This document shows, piece after piece, positions 8,496-17,812 of a stretch of DNA of 64,000 nucleotides. Source of the stretch: Actibacterium lipolyticum. GTDB lineage: Bacteria > Pseudomonadota > Alphaproteobacteria > Rhodobacterales > Rhodobacteraceae. The notes beneath the pieces are model-generated. The model did not search any database. It was not told the origin of the DNA and was given only the letters and a program-made list of their open reading frames with translations. Location: positions 1 to 64,000 of the forward strand of contig NZ_FXYE01000003.1 in assembly GCF_900184935.1 (NCBI RefSeq), given 5' to 3'. The translations under genes and the position numbers were made by a program. Each line of letters starts with the position of its first letter. Position 1 is the first letter of the stretch.

Positions 8496-11400
8496 ATGGG
8501 CGAATTCGATTCAGACCGGGGACTGGTGATTGTGCCGGCAGGCGCGGGCGCGGGAAAAACCCATCGTATCAAGACGCAGCTTTCCGACTGGGTCAAACGC
8601 AAGGTCGTGCGCCCCGAGCGCATCCTTGCCGTGACTTTCACCGAAGCCGCCGCAGGCGAATTGCGCGAACGCATACGGGCGGGCCTTCTGGCGGACGGGC
8701 TGGTAGCTGAGGCCATGGCGGTCGAGCGTGCCTATGTCTCGACTATTCATGGGCTGGGCCTGCGGCTTCTGACGGAACATGCGCTGGCGGCGGGTGCGTC
8801 ACTGCAACCGCGCCATCTTGGCGATGCCGAGCGCGATCTGCTGATCCGACAGGCACTGGCGCATGCCAGATCGCTGGACCCGATCAAGGCCGAGCCCGAG
8901 CGCTTCGGCTATCAGGCCAACTGGCAAAAGGGCGAAACGGTCGAGGACTCATTGCGCGGACGGGTGCTGTCGATGATCGACCTCTTGCGCGGGTTGGGTG
9001 ACAAGGGCCGCGATCCCAGGCTTATTGCACCGGCGTTGACGCGCCTCGATACCATCTATGGCGAGGTGCTGACAGATCCCGCCGCTGCCCGTGACGCGCT
9101 GGTGTTTGCGGTTCGGGCCATGCTTGCGAGTTTTCCCGAGGGCGGCATGGCTACTGTGACGGCCAAAGGTCCGCGCGAGACACTGGAAAAGAACCTCGCG
9201 CTCCTTCGTCGCGTTGAACGGGAACCGGAGCTGCTGGATCGGGACTGGGGCCTCTGGCAATCCCTACGAAGCCTCTTCATCTCAAACAGCCGCACTAAGA
9301 CACCGGATGGTTATGACGCGCTTGCCGAGGCAATCATGCAGGCCGCCGATGTGCTGCCAACCCATCCCGGCCCGCTGGCGGATGCAAAGCTGCATCTGTC
9401 GTGCCTGATCGCCTGTGCGCAGGAGGTGATGGAAGCCTATGAGGCGCGCAAGAAGGCACTTGGCTTGATCGATTTCGCCGACATGATCGCAGGGGCGGAA
9501 CGTCTGCTGCGCACCGATCCGGCGGTGCGACAAGCTGTGCTCGACGAAATTGACTGCGTCATCATCGATGAATTTCAGGATACGAACCCGGTACAGTTTG
9601 CGCTGCTCTGGCAGCTCGGCGCGAAAGCACCGCGCACCCTGCTCGTGGGCGATGTGAAGCAGTCGATCATGGGCTTTCAGGGAGCTGATTCGCGTCTGTC
9701 GCAGGCCCTTGCGGCGGCCAATCCAAAAGCGACGCAGCCCCTTGACCGCAATTGGCGCTCGACGCCAGCAGTCATGGAATTCATCAATGCCATCGGAGCG
9801 GGGCTGTTCGGCGCAGGCTACAACCCGCTGGCCCCAACCCGCGATCCGGTGGCCGGTCCGGCATTGGAGATACTGAATGTCGTGAAGGGGCGCGGGGTCA
9901 AGAAATCCTCGAAACCTCAGGAACACATTGCCGAGCGCATCGCCGGTATCCTGAAGACAGGCGAATTGATCATCGATAGGCACACGAAGGCCGCCAGGAG
10001 CGCCCGTCCCTCGGACGTAGCGCTTCTTGTCTGCCGCCACGCCACCGCCGCACGCTACGCGGAGGAACTGCGCGCACGTGGTGTCCCTGTCCGCATCGCT
10101 GAAGATGGCTGGGCGGCAAGCCTTGTTGTGCAGGCGGCCCGTGCTGCGCTGAGCTATGCCGCGAATCCCTCCGATATTCATTCTGGGCTTTTGCTGCGCA
10201 CGCTCGGCCCGGATCCACTCAGCCTACAAACTGCAATGGCAGCGCAGATCGACGGGCTGCTGGCGGATGATCCGGTTCTCATGCGCTTGGCAGCCCTGTC
10301 TGATCGGCTCGCTCGCCTGTCGGTGTCGACCGCGCTGGACGTGATCCTCGACGCCGCCAGTCTCCGCCTTTGGGCCGCGCGTCAGCCCGACGCTGCGGCG
10401 GCGCGCGCAGACCTTCTGCGGCTTGAAGCCGAGGCGAGTGAATTCGAAGCCGCGCACCGCGACCTCAAAGCTGCCTCCGGTTTCCATGGCGAAACTGCCA
10501 AGGTCTTTCTCGGCTGGCTCGATGCACGCGCGGCTGATCGTGATTTTGATCGCCGTCCCGATCCCTCGGGCAACAGTGCAGAAGCGGTGGAAATCGTCAC
10601 ATGGCACGCCTCCAAGGGTCGAGAGTGGCCGATCACCGTGGTCGCCGAATTCGACCATGGCATTGAGGAATGGCCGGGCAGCACAGCGTCTCGGTTCGAC
10701 GCATTGGACAAAATTGACGACATGGAAGCCGTGCTGGCATCAGCCGCGCTGATCCATTTGCCAGGATTTGCAGCCCCCGAAGCTGAGCGGCGGTTCATTG
10801 AGGATCGTCGCGCGGATTTCGAGGCCAATGCGAAGAACCTGCTGTACGTCGCCCTGACCCGGGCGCGCGACCGGCTGGTGCTGGAATGGCCGAGCTTCAT
10901 CAAGGAGCGCGACGAGGACTCGCCCGAAGCCAAATGCCTGTTCCATGTGTTTACAGATGCCTGCGCGCCGCAGGTCAGTAGTGGGAAATTGCGCATCGGC
11001 GCGGTTGCTTGCCCATCCGTGATCACGCAGATGCCCGAACACGCAGGTTTCACCGAGTATTTGGCAGGGGCGATCACGGATACGCCACGGCTCGGCCGCG
11101 CCACCCCCTTGCCTGCCGTGACATTGACGCCCTGGCGGTTGCAACCATCACAAGCCACAACGGCCCAGCCCGCACCAGAAACCCAGGGTATCACTTTGGG
11201 CACACCATGGCCCCGCACGGTCAGCGATGCGGCCCGAGGCACGGCGCTACACCTCGCCTTGCGCACGTGCCTGACCCGGCCTGATCTGATCACAGCCTTG
11301 CCAACGGCAACCGGACTGGACGATGCAACCCTCAACTTGGTGGCAGAGCGGGCAGCGGCGCTGAAGACTTGGCTTTCGGCCGACGGCTACACCGATCTGC

Positions 11401-11687
11401 TCTGTGAAATTCCTCTGCTAGGACACACTACAGAAGGTGCTGAAATTCCCGGCATGATCGACTTGCTGGCAGTTGGGCCGAAGGGATGCCTGTTGATCGA
11501 CCACAAAACCGGCGGTGCGGGTGAGGGTTTTGGCCTCTACTGGCCGCAGCTTTCAAGCTATGCAGATCTGGTGGCAAGACTGTTCCCGCAGCATCCGCTG
11601 CAAGGTTTAGCTGTGTTCTGGATAGACCATGGGCGGCTGGAACTGGCGCAGCTACCCGCCACCGAACCGAAAGTTATTACTGAATGA
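8496..11687 (+). CDS. AddA-like UvrD helicase with C-terminal nuclease
   Basis: This 1063-residue superfamily 1 helicase has every UvrD/AddA motif: Walker A PAGAGAGKT (about 13-21), Ia LAVTFTEAAAGELRER, II IIDEFQDTN, III VGDVKQSIMGFQGAD, IV LDRNWRS, V VTWHASKGREWP and VI LYVALTRARDRL. A PD-(D/E)XK nuclease follows, with GMIDLL and LLIDHKTGG near residues 985-1005 and a QLSSYADLV helix. It should unwind and cut DNA ends with the AddB-like protein encoded just upstream. I chose the ATG at 8496 because GAGGAGGA lies 7-8 nt before it; the ATG at 8490 abuts that site. The next gene overlaps by 4 bases (ATGA). The context suggests an accessory, defence-linked AddAB paralogue. Confidence 0.88.
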   Translation: MGEFDSDRGLVIVPAGAGAGKTHRIKTQLSDWVKRKVVRPERILAVTFTEAAAGELRERIRAGLLADGLVAEAMAVERAYVSTIHGLGLRLLTEHALAAGASLQPRHLGDAERDLLIRQALAHARSLDPIKAEPERFGYQANWQKGETVEDSLRGRVLSMIDLLRGLGDKGRDPRLIAPALTRLDTIYGEVLTDPAAARDALVFAVRAMLASFPEGGMATVTAKGPRETLEKNLALLRRVEREPELLDRDWGLWQSLRSLFISNSRTKTPDGYDALAEAIMQAADVLPTHPGPLADAKLHLSCLIACAQEVMEAYEARKKALGLIDFADMIAGAERLLRTDPAVRQAVLDEIDCVIIDEFQDTNPVQFALLWQLGAKAPRTLLVGDVKQSIMGFQGADSRLSQALAAANPKATQPLDRNWRSTPAVMEFINAIGAGLFGAGYNPLAPTRDPVAGPALEILNVVKGRGVKKSSKPQEHIAERIAGILKTGELIIDRHTKAARSARPSDVALLVCRHATAARYAEELRARGVPVRIAEDGWAASLVVQAARAALSYAANPSDIHSGLLLRTLGPDPLSLQTAMAAQIDGLLADDPVLMRLAALSDRLARLSVSTALDVILDAASLRLWAARQPDAAAARADLLRLEAEASEFEAAHRDLKAASGFHGETAKVFLGWLDARAADRDFDRRPDPSGNSAEAVEIVTWHASKGREWPITVVAEFDHGIEEWPGSTASRFDALDKIDDMEAVLASAALIHLPGFAAPEAERRFIEDRRADFEANAKNLLYVALTRARDRLVLEWPSFIKERDEDSPEAKCLFHVFTDACAPQVSSGKLRIGAVACPSVITQMPEHAGFTEYLAGAITDTPRLGRATPLPAVTLTPWRLQPSQATTAQPAPETQGITLGTPWPRTVSDAARGTALHLALRTCLTRPDLITALPTATGLDDATLNLVAERAAALKTWLSADGYTDLLCEIPLLGHTTEGAEIPGMIDLLAVGPKGCLLIDHKTGGAGEGFGLYWPQLSSYADLVARLFPQHPLQGLAVFWIDHGRLELAQLPATEPKVITE

Positions 11688-13015
11688 CAATACATTGGGG
11701 CATGCTGGCACCTGAAAACGTCAAGCCGTCGCGCAGAAGACTGACACTGGGGCTTGGCAGGGCAGTCATGCTCTACAACGAAGCTGCGGTTCCCGGCCTG
11801 GGCGGGATTTGGTTCATACGCCAGGCGGCGCTTGCGCTTCTAGGCATTCGGGTTGCGGAGGAGTCTCCTTATGCAGGAAGCAAGATAGAGGTGGCCAACG
11901 CCATAGAGGCTCTGGCCTGCTGGATCGGCTATCAGGAAAGGGACTGGAGCCGTGGAGACTGGAGACTTCGGGGACCACGAAAGCTCAAGTCGCTGCAGGA
12001 CCGGGGGATGGAGCAGACCTTTCGCCGTCTGAAGTCGCCGTCGTCCTATGTAACTCAACCCATGCGCATGAGTTGTGTCGAAGCGCTCCCCGGGCTTGGA
12101 CTCGTTGATGCGAGCGGATCCAGATTCAACAGCTTTTCAGTCAACATTCGCGGACAGCAACTCATCGATGCCGTCTTTGGCGAAAGAGGCCAAGGGCGGC
12201 TGCACCTTCCCGATTACCTCCGCGACTGGGTGCTCGATAAGCCGGTAAACTTTACTTCCTCTCTTCGCCGAAAACTCAATCCAACGACCGATGCGGGAGA
12301 TGATGCCCGCATTGCAATGCGTGAGGCACTAGCGTTCCCCGGAGCAGGCGCCGAGCGTCGTCGGAACGCTCTAGTCTGGATGCGGAGAATCGATAGAGGG
12401 GACGATTTTGGCACGACCCCGGACACCGACTGGGGAAATCAACCCGCCGAGATCGACGACAACCACTGGAAGGATCTGCGAGCAGGAGCAGCGCTTCTTC
12501 AAACCCGCGACGCCGCTATCGGTGTGCTGGCAAATATCGAACAGGAACTTGTCGCCCATTCACGTCTTGACCTGACCCGAGCGCTTCCTGAAGGCGTGTC
12601 AGCCTCATTGGAAGCGTGGCGCAAGGAAGCGCAGCGCTTTCTGGCACTTGATGGTCACGGGCCGATTGACGCAGCTGCAGCGGCACGCGAGTTTTGCACC
12701 GAAGCACTTCAATCCGACGTTCATGCGATCACGATGCTCGTGAACCGCGAGAACCACATGTTGCGGGTGACGGGCAGCGTTGTCGTTCCGACTGCTGCGT
12801 GGCGGACAGACGCCGCTCTTCGTGTAGACGATGCTACGCACGAGGGGTCCGATATCGAAACAGACCCCGAGGGCAGAGAGGACGATTCGCCCATGCGCGC
12901 CGAGCGTGACGTCCTGCCCCCTTCGATCTCTCCGCGCATAATTTACCTGCGACGCCTGTCACTAGACCTTGAGGGACGGCTCGGCACGTTCATCGAAGCG
13001 CAGGGGCAGAACTGA
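11684..13015 (+). CDS. Conserved operon protein of unknown function (443 aa)
   Basis: I do not recognise this family. The protein has 443 residues with no visible signal peptide, membrane segment or nucleotide-binding loop. A motif near residue 35, PGLGGIWFIRQAALALLGI, looks like a conserved core, and I see weak general resemblance to the N-termini of DUF6361-type proteins found beside PLD/helicase defence genes. That resemblance is not enough for a call. A long acidic linker lies near residues 395-415. The gene overlaps the AddA-like gene by 4 bases and its stop codon shares a base with the next ATG (TGATG), so it is translationally coupled to both a helicase-nuclease and a PLD protein. It may be an adaptor or DNA-recognition subunit. 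Confidence 0.7.
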   Translation: MTIHWGMLAPENVKPSRRRLTLGLGRAVMLYNEAAVPGLGGIWFIRQAALALLGIRVAEESPYAGSKIEVANAIEALACWIGYQERDWSRGDWRLRGPRKLKSLQDRGMEQTFRRLKSPSSYVTQPMRMSCVEALPGLGLVDASGSRFNSFSVNIRGQQLIDAVFGERGQGRLHLPDYLRDWVLDKPVNFTSSLRRKLNPTTDAGDDARIAMREALAFPGAGAERRRNALVWMRRIDRGDDFGTTPDTDWGNQPAEIDDNHWKDLRAGAALLQTRDAAIGVLANIEQELVAHSRLDLTRALPEGVSASLEAWRKEAQRFLALDGHGPIDAAAAAREFCTEALQSDVHAITMLVNRENHMLRVTGSVVVPTAAWRTDAALRVDDATHEGSDIETDPEGREDDSPMRAERDVLPPSISPRIIYLRRLSLDLEGRLGTFIEAQGQN

Positions 13016-15081
13016 TGGCCGCTCCACATCTGCCCCTTTCCCTCGTGGAGCATGCTGCACCCCCGACGGACATGACCGGCCATGCAGGATGGATTTGCGG
13101 ATTTTCTGCCGACGCAGATTTCATGGAGGCGTTCGTCGAGCGTTTCACCGGCCATGGTCGATCGGCACGCGCTGAACTTGGCCGCACGTTCATCGGGCTC
13201 TGCCTTGACCGTTCGCAGGCACAGATCCCTCCTGGCGAAGTGCCAGGCGTCTTGCATCTGCCCGCCCGCAACGACGCACCGCCCTATCGCCTCATGCATG
13301 CGAAGGTGGCGCTGTTGGCATTTCGCAACCCGACCGATGAAAGCAAATGGGCTCTGCGCTTGCTCGTTACCACGGGCAACTGGACCCGGCAGACCACCGA
13401 AGACAGCATCGACCTCGTCTGGCGGCTCGATCTGGCGGCGGAAGATGTTCTTGCGCGGGAGTCGGACGACGCGCTTAAACAACACTGGACTGACATGGCC
13501 GCGGCGCGCGATTTCTGGCGTTGGTTGCGGCGGCAATACCAGTGCCGACTTTTTGAAGGGGACGCCGAGGCGGGAAAGGCCCAGGAAATTCAAGGTGCGG
13601 CATTTGCAGAATTGGAGCGCTGGACGAACCGGCTAAAACCCCGGCCAAATGCTACGCCACGCTTCATCGATACGAGGCAGCAAGCACTAGTCGCCCAACT
13701 GGCGAGTCGCGTCAAAACCCATGCCGGGTCGCAGCGCCGCAACAACCTCGTTCTTGGGTCTGGATTCTGGGAAGGCGGGCAGACGGCGGGCTTGCCACTT
13801 GTTCCCAGCACGGTCGCCAAGGCGCTGATAGATGCCTCTCTCCTGACACGATCCGCGAAGATCACGCTTGTTGTTGAGAGCGACAAATGCGCAGCACTGG
13901 CCGAGGAGCTTGTTTTCAATAGCATGCGCGAGGCGAAATGGTCGCTCCTACGTCCGCTGAAGGCTGATGGCGACATGAGGCGCATGCACGCCAAATTCCT
14001 GTTCTCGGCAAACCGGCAAGCAGATGGTAAAGGCTGTGCCTCCGCCTGGGTCTATCTGGGTTCGGGCAATCTTACGCCTGCCGGTTTTCTCGCTGCGCCA
14101 AGCCGTGGCGGGAACCTAGAGGCCGGGGTCATAATGGCGGCAGACGGTTTGAGCTGGGAACCCGCCGCGACCAAGTCCCGCCTGACTCCTGTCGGGCACG
14201 TTCTACCAGTCGACTGGGACGCTCACATCACCGACCTTTCAGCCCTAACCGCAGGAGACGGCCCACCCGTCCGAGACACGCGCTTTATCGCCCCGCCTGT
14301 CTCCCATCTTGTCTGGAAGCCTGGCGAGACGGCCAATTTCCTTGCAGTGCCTCAAGGCGAGGATGCCACGGGAATAGTGATACTGGGACCGAGCAATCAA
14401 GCGCTTACATCGAACGGGTCCGGACATTTCCTGTGGGATGGCGAGCAGCCGGCGCATGTAGGCGTGCGTCGCCTCGATCAGAACGACGGTGCATCGACCG
14501 TCCTGGTTCCCGTATTGGACCACTACGGACGGCTTGCTGCGCGGCCACTGGAGCCGATAGATCTGGAGCAGGCCATCGAGCTTCTAGACAGCTTTCCTGC
14601 AGTGCCAGGTGGAGGGGACACCGGAGACGACGAGGATCCGCCTGCACCGCCAGACACCAGAAATTCGTCGGGCGCGGCTGGGCGAGCGGCACCGGACGCG
14701 CGCTATGCCATTCGGCGAACCATGAAACTGATCGAGGCCATTGCCGAACGCCAGACGATGGTTCCCAAGGCTGATTGGACGATTTGGACACAACGGCTGC
14801 AATGTGTGCTGACGCAATTAGGCAACCTGCCCGAACGTGGGAAGCTTGGCCCGAGGCGACACGACGTCAAAGCGCCGACGAGAGGCGCATTGGTCGAGGC
14901 CCTGCTTCCGCTAAAGATCAACCCGCTTTCCTGCCTACGGGAACCGCCGTTCCTGCCGGACTACGTCAAGCGGGGCAGCACTGAGTTCTTGGCCCTTAAC
15001 GAAGCCTTGAGTGCCGCTGAGGCCAACTGGGACGTGAGCGAATTCGATGGGCTGGAAAGTAGGGTCTCTGATGTCGGCTAA
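13015..15081 (+). CDS. Phospholipase-D/Tdp1-like protein with two HKN triads
   Basis: Two phospholipase-D half-sites can be read in this 688-residue protein. The first is MHAK with His95 and Lys97, then TTGNWT with Asn122. The second is MHAK with His325 and Lys327, then LGSGNLTPAGF with Asn352. Both have the same 25-residue Lys-Asn spacing and use Asn rather than Asp, as tyrosyl-DNA phosphodiesterase (Tdp1) does; bacterial PLD nucleases usually have HKD. This points to phosphoryl transfer on DNA ends or on DNA-protein adducts. The C-terminal 300 residues contain a Pro/Asp-rich linker near 540-560 and a helical tail without a recognised domain. Its ATG overlaps the stop of the previous gene, and its end overlaps the helicase start by 11 bases. 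Confidence 0.8.
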   Translation: MAAPHLPLSLVEHAAPPTDMTGHAGWICGFSADADFMEAFVERFTGHGRSARAELGRTFIGLCLDRSQAQIPPGEVPGVLHLPARNDAPPYRLMHAKVALLAFRNPTDESKWALRLLVTTGNWTRQTTEDSIDLVWRLDLAAEDVLARESDDALKQHWTDMAAARDFWRWLRRQYQCRLFEGDAEAGKAQEIQGAAFAELERWTNRLKPRPNATPRFIDTRQQALVAQLASRVKTHAGSQRRNNLVLGSGFWEGGQTAGLPLVPSTVAKALIDASLLTRSAKITLVVESDKCAALAEELVFNSMREAKWSLLRPLKADGDMRRMHAKFLFSANRQADGKGCASAWVYLGSGNLTPAGFLAAPSRGGNLEAGVIMAADGLSWEPAATKSRLTPVGHVLPVDWDAHITDLSALTAGDGPPVRDTRFIAPPVSHLVWKPGETANFLAVPQGEDATGIVILGPSNQALTSNGSGHFLWDGEQPAHVGVRRLDQNDGASTVLVPVLDHYGRLAARPLEPIDLEQAIELLDSFPAVPGGGDTGDDEDPPAPPDTRNSSGAAGRAAPDARYAIRRTMKLIEAIAERQTMVPKADWTIWTQRLQCVLTQLGNLPERGKLGPRRHDVKAPTRGALVEALLPLKINPLSCLREPPFLPDYVKRGSTEFLALNEALSAAEANWDVSEFDGLESRVSDVG

Positions 15082-17704
15082 GATGGGCAAGTTCGCGGGA
15101 TGGGGATCTGTTGCCGCCAACATCAGCGGGCCACAGGCATCGCCATTGTTTCCACAAGGCTATCTCGATGCAGGTCAGATCGAAGCGTTGAAAGCCTTGG
15201 CGGCATCCTTGAGAAAACACGGAGCCGTGCTCGCCGATGAGGTAGGAATGGGCAAGACGCGGATCGCCGTTGCTCTGGCCCTCGCAGTCAAGCGTAGCGG
15301 CGGCAGGGTTGCCTTGGTTGTTCCGCCGGTCGTCGCCCCCCAATGGCGCGACGAGATCACCAAGGCAGGCGAAAGTTCAAAAGATATTTTGCGCAGCTTC
15401 GACGGCTTGATGCGTGAATATGAAACCGATGGCGCGGCAAGAATGGATGATGCCCTCGTGATCCTTTCCCACCGTTTTGGCGATCTGCGTGCGCAAACGT
15501 CCGGGATAAGGTGGCGTGCCGATCTCCTGAAGCTGATCGTTCGAAAGCTAGACAGGAAGATCAGAAACGGGTGCAAGCTCGCACATTGGCGAATGCCAGG
15601 CGTCGAACTGGCGGCAAAAGAAATTTTGAAGCGGGCAGAGAGATGCCGACTTACGGAGACTTCAGTTGAAGCGATCGTCCAGGAATTCCGAGACATCGAT
15701 AACCGTTCTGAGCTCGATGATTTTCAGTCTTACCGCTTTGAGAACCATTCGACCGAGCTCAAGTTGCTCGAGCGCACTCTCGGGCTTGCTCTTGGCCAGT
15801 TCGACCTTGTCATCATCGATGAGGCCCATAAGTCTCGTCGTGAATGGGGAAAGCTATCGGCGCTGCTCGATAGCGTCCTTTTTCCGCGTGGCAAAACATG
15901 CCGCCGTCTGGGCCTAACTGCGACCCCGGTCGAACTTGATGTGTTGCAGTGGAAAAGCACGCTAAAGCGCGTTTCCATGTCGGACAGCAAATGGATGTCG
16001 ATCGAACCTGCCGTTTTAGAGTTTCGCGAAGCTGCCGAAGCGGTGCGCAGGCGGTGGCGTACAGACGAAGCAGCGCATCATCGTTACAAGGCCGCCGCGA
16101 CAAATTTTCAAAAGGGTCTCGAGGCTTGGGTAGTACGCCGGGACAAGCGGCGTGATGAAACCATCATGCTGTTCGACAAGCATGCGCCCAACGGAATGAG
16201 CTACCGGCGCGAGCACCCGATCGAAGTTCATGCCGGCAATTTGTCGCCAGGTTGGCGCCGGATCGTCTTTGCCGCCGAGGCACTGTCAGTCATCGGCCAG
16301 GCGGCGGCCGATACAACGGCGGCCCGTGCACGGCTAACGATCAGCAACGGACATGGAGTGGCAGGAATCATCGACAAACTGGCGAAGCGGCGGGCCGGAG
16401 ACAGTCGCCTCGAAGATGAGGAAGCTGATCGCCAGCAGATAGCAGAAGATGGTGCCGACGAAGGTGTCGAAGCAAGTGCAGAGCTCACGGCCGAGCAGTA
16501 TGGCGTACGCAAGCGAAAACAACGCGCAGATTGGTGGAAAAACGCGCTGACTGCATCATTCGCTGATGGCACTGAAAGCCTTTATGAGCATCCGGTTCTG
16601 TCGGCGGTCGTTGATGAAATTGAAAATTACACACGCAGCGGGGAGAAGGTTCTTGTGTTCGGCCGCTTCACGCGGCCCATGCGCGTGCTGACCGATCTTC
16701 TCAATGCTCGGGCCATGTTGCGGGCAGTGCGGGACGGAACGCCATGGCCACAGGAAAAGACGTCAGACGACGATCAAGGGGTACTGCGCGCAGCGGCCAA
16801 TCAACTTGAACTCGAATACGACCGCAAGCGCGTCGATGACATCCTAACCGCTTCCTACAAAGCCTTTGAAACGCAACGTCAGACGCTGCGCAACCACATC
16901 CTGGCCCTGATTGAGAGCGGGGCGACCGGCCAGACAACACTGCTGCAGGCCTTTGCGAGTGACAAGAATGCGTCTGATATCGTCACGCCACTGGCTCGGG
17001 CAGCCGAGCCCTTTCTACGGGAGGAGGCTTCGGGAGCCAAAATCTCACGCGAAGCGGTAGTGGAAGCGCTCACTCAGGTAACCAATGCCCTCCGCGAACG
17101 CGCCGAAGGAAGTGCGCAAGACGACGAACTAGACGGCATATCTGCGAAGGCATTGTGGGCAAAGCTTCGTCAGGGTCTGATAGACGAGTACGGTGCGCCT
17201 CGAGCCTCATTCGCCCGGATGCTTTACGGGCAGACAGCCCCTCCCACGCGACGTCTGGTCCAACTTGCATTCAATCGCTCGGAAAGCGAACCGCATGTGC
17301 TCATCGCCCAATCCATGGTCGGACGCGAAGGGCTTAATCTGCACGAAAGCTGCCGGATCGTCATTCTACTCCATCTCGAATGGAACCCGGGCGTCGTAGA
17401 GCAGCAGATCGGCCGCGTCGATCGCAAGAACAGCTATTGGTCGCGGCTTCTGCAGGAGGCAGTAGATGCCGGTAGCCAGGATTTGCCGCGAATCGAAATT
17501 CGGCCCGTAATTTTTCGGGGTACGTATGACGAGCATCATTGGTTAGTGCTGTCACGACGCTGGGACGAACAACGGTCGCAGCTTCACGGACTTATTGCGT
17601 CCGGAGAAGATCGTGAAAATCTTAGCGAAGAGGAGAGTAGGCTTCTACAATCGCTCGAAGAAAAAAGCCCTGACTTCTGGCCAAAGCCACCGCCGCAGAG
17701 CTAA
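15071..17704 (+). CDS. SNF2/DEAD-type helicase, last gene of candidate defence operon
   Basis: The 877-residue superfamily 2 protein has Walker A LADEVGMGKT near residues 57-66, motif Ia with VVPPVVAPQW, motif II IIDEAHK near 247-253 followed by LGLTATP, and a helicase C domain with VLIAQSMVGREGLNLHE and the arginine motif QQIGRVDRK near 778-786. This is RapA/SNF2-like and should use ATP to move on duplex DNA. A long insertion (about 370-680) separates the two RecA lobes and is rich in charged helices. I chose the ATG at 15071, which has AGGG 6 nt upstream and overlaps the PLD stop by 11 bases; an ATG at 15047 is also possible. PLD plus SNF2 pairs occur in DISARM-like loci, but the DISARM core genes are absent here. 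Confidence 0.85.
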   Translation: MSAKMGKFAGWGSVAANISGPQASPLFPQGYLDAGQIEALKALAASLRKHGAVLADEVGMGKTRIAVALALAVKRSGGRVALVVPPVVAPQWRDEITKAGESSKDILRSFDGLMREYETDGAARMDDALVILSHRFGDLRAQTSGIRWRADLLKLIVRKLDRKIRNGCKLAHWRMPGVELAAKEILKRAERCRLTETSVEAIVQEFRDIDNRSELDDFQSYRFENHSTELKLLERTLGLALGQFDLVIIDEAHKSRREWGKLSALLDSVLFPRGKTCRRLGLTATPVELDVLQWKSTLKRVSMSDSKWMSIEPAVLEFREAAEAVRRRWRTDEAAHHRYKAAATNFQKGLEAWVVRRDKRRDETIMLFDKHAPNGMSYRREHPIEVHAGNLSPGWRRIVFAAEALSVIGQAAADTTAARARLTISNGHGVAGIIDKLAKRRAGDSRLEDEEADRQQIAEDGADEGVEASAELTAEQYGVRKRKQRADWWKNALTASFADGTESLYEHPVLSAVVDEIENYTRSGEKVLVFGRFTRPMRVLTDLLNARAMLRAVRDGTPWPQEKTSDDDQGVLRAAANQLELEYDRKRVDDILTASYKAFETQRQTLRNHILALIESGATGQTTLLQAFASDKNASDIVTPLARAAEPFLREEASGAKISREAVVEALTQVTNALRERAEGSAQDDELDGISAKALWAKLRQGLIDEYGAPRASFARMLYGQTAPPTRRLVQLAFNRSESEPHVLIAQSMVGREGLNLHESCRIVILLHLEWNPGVVEQQIGRVDRKNSYWSRLLQEAVDAGSQDLPRIEIRPVIFRGTYDEHHWLVLSRRWDEQRSQLHGLIASGEDRENLSEEESRLLQSLEEKSPDFWPKPPPQS

Positions 17705-17812
17705 GCTCACGGCCACCGCTTATCACCGCCGAGACGAAGATGCATCTGGCGGGAAGTCCTTCAGGGAGTGCACCTCTGCCGTCAACAAGATCGGTGAAGT
17801 CTGCCGCGGCCT

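Noticed and set aside
5947-11687. Reading the AddAB-like pair as the housekeeping recombination enzyme
   Set aside because: It sits inside a defence-like operon next to a plasmid replicon, and the AddB nuclease appears to lack the usual cluster cysteines.
1197-17704. Reading the operon as DISARM, BREX or Dpd
   Set aside because: The PLD and SNF2 genes recall DISARM and Dpd, but no DUF1998 DrmB, DrmA, PglZ, BrxL, methylase or TGT-like gene is present.
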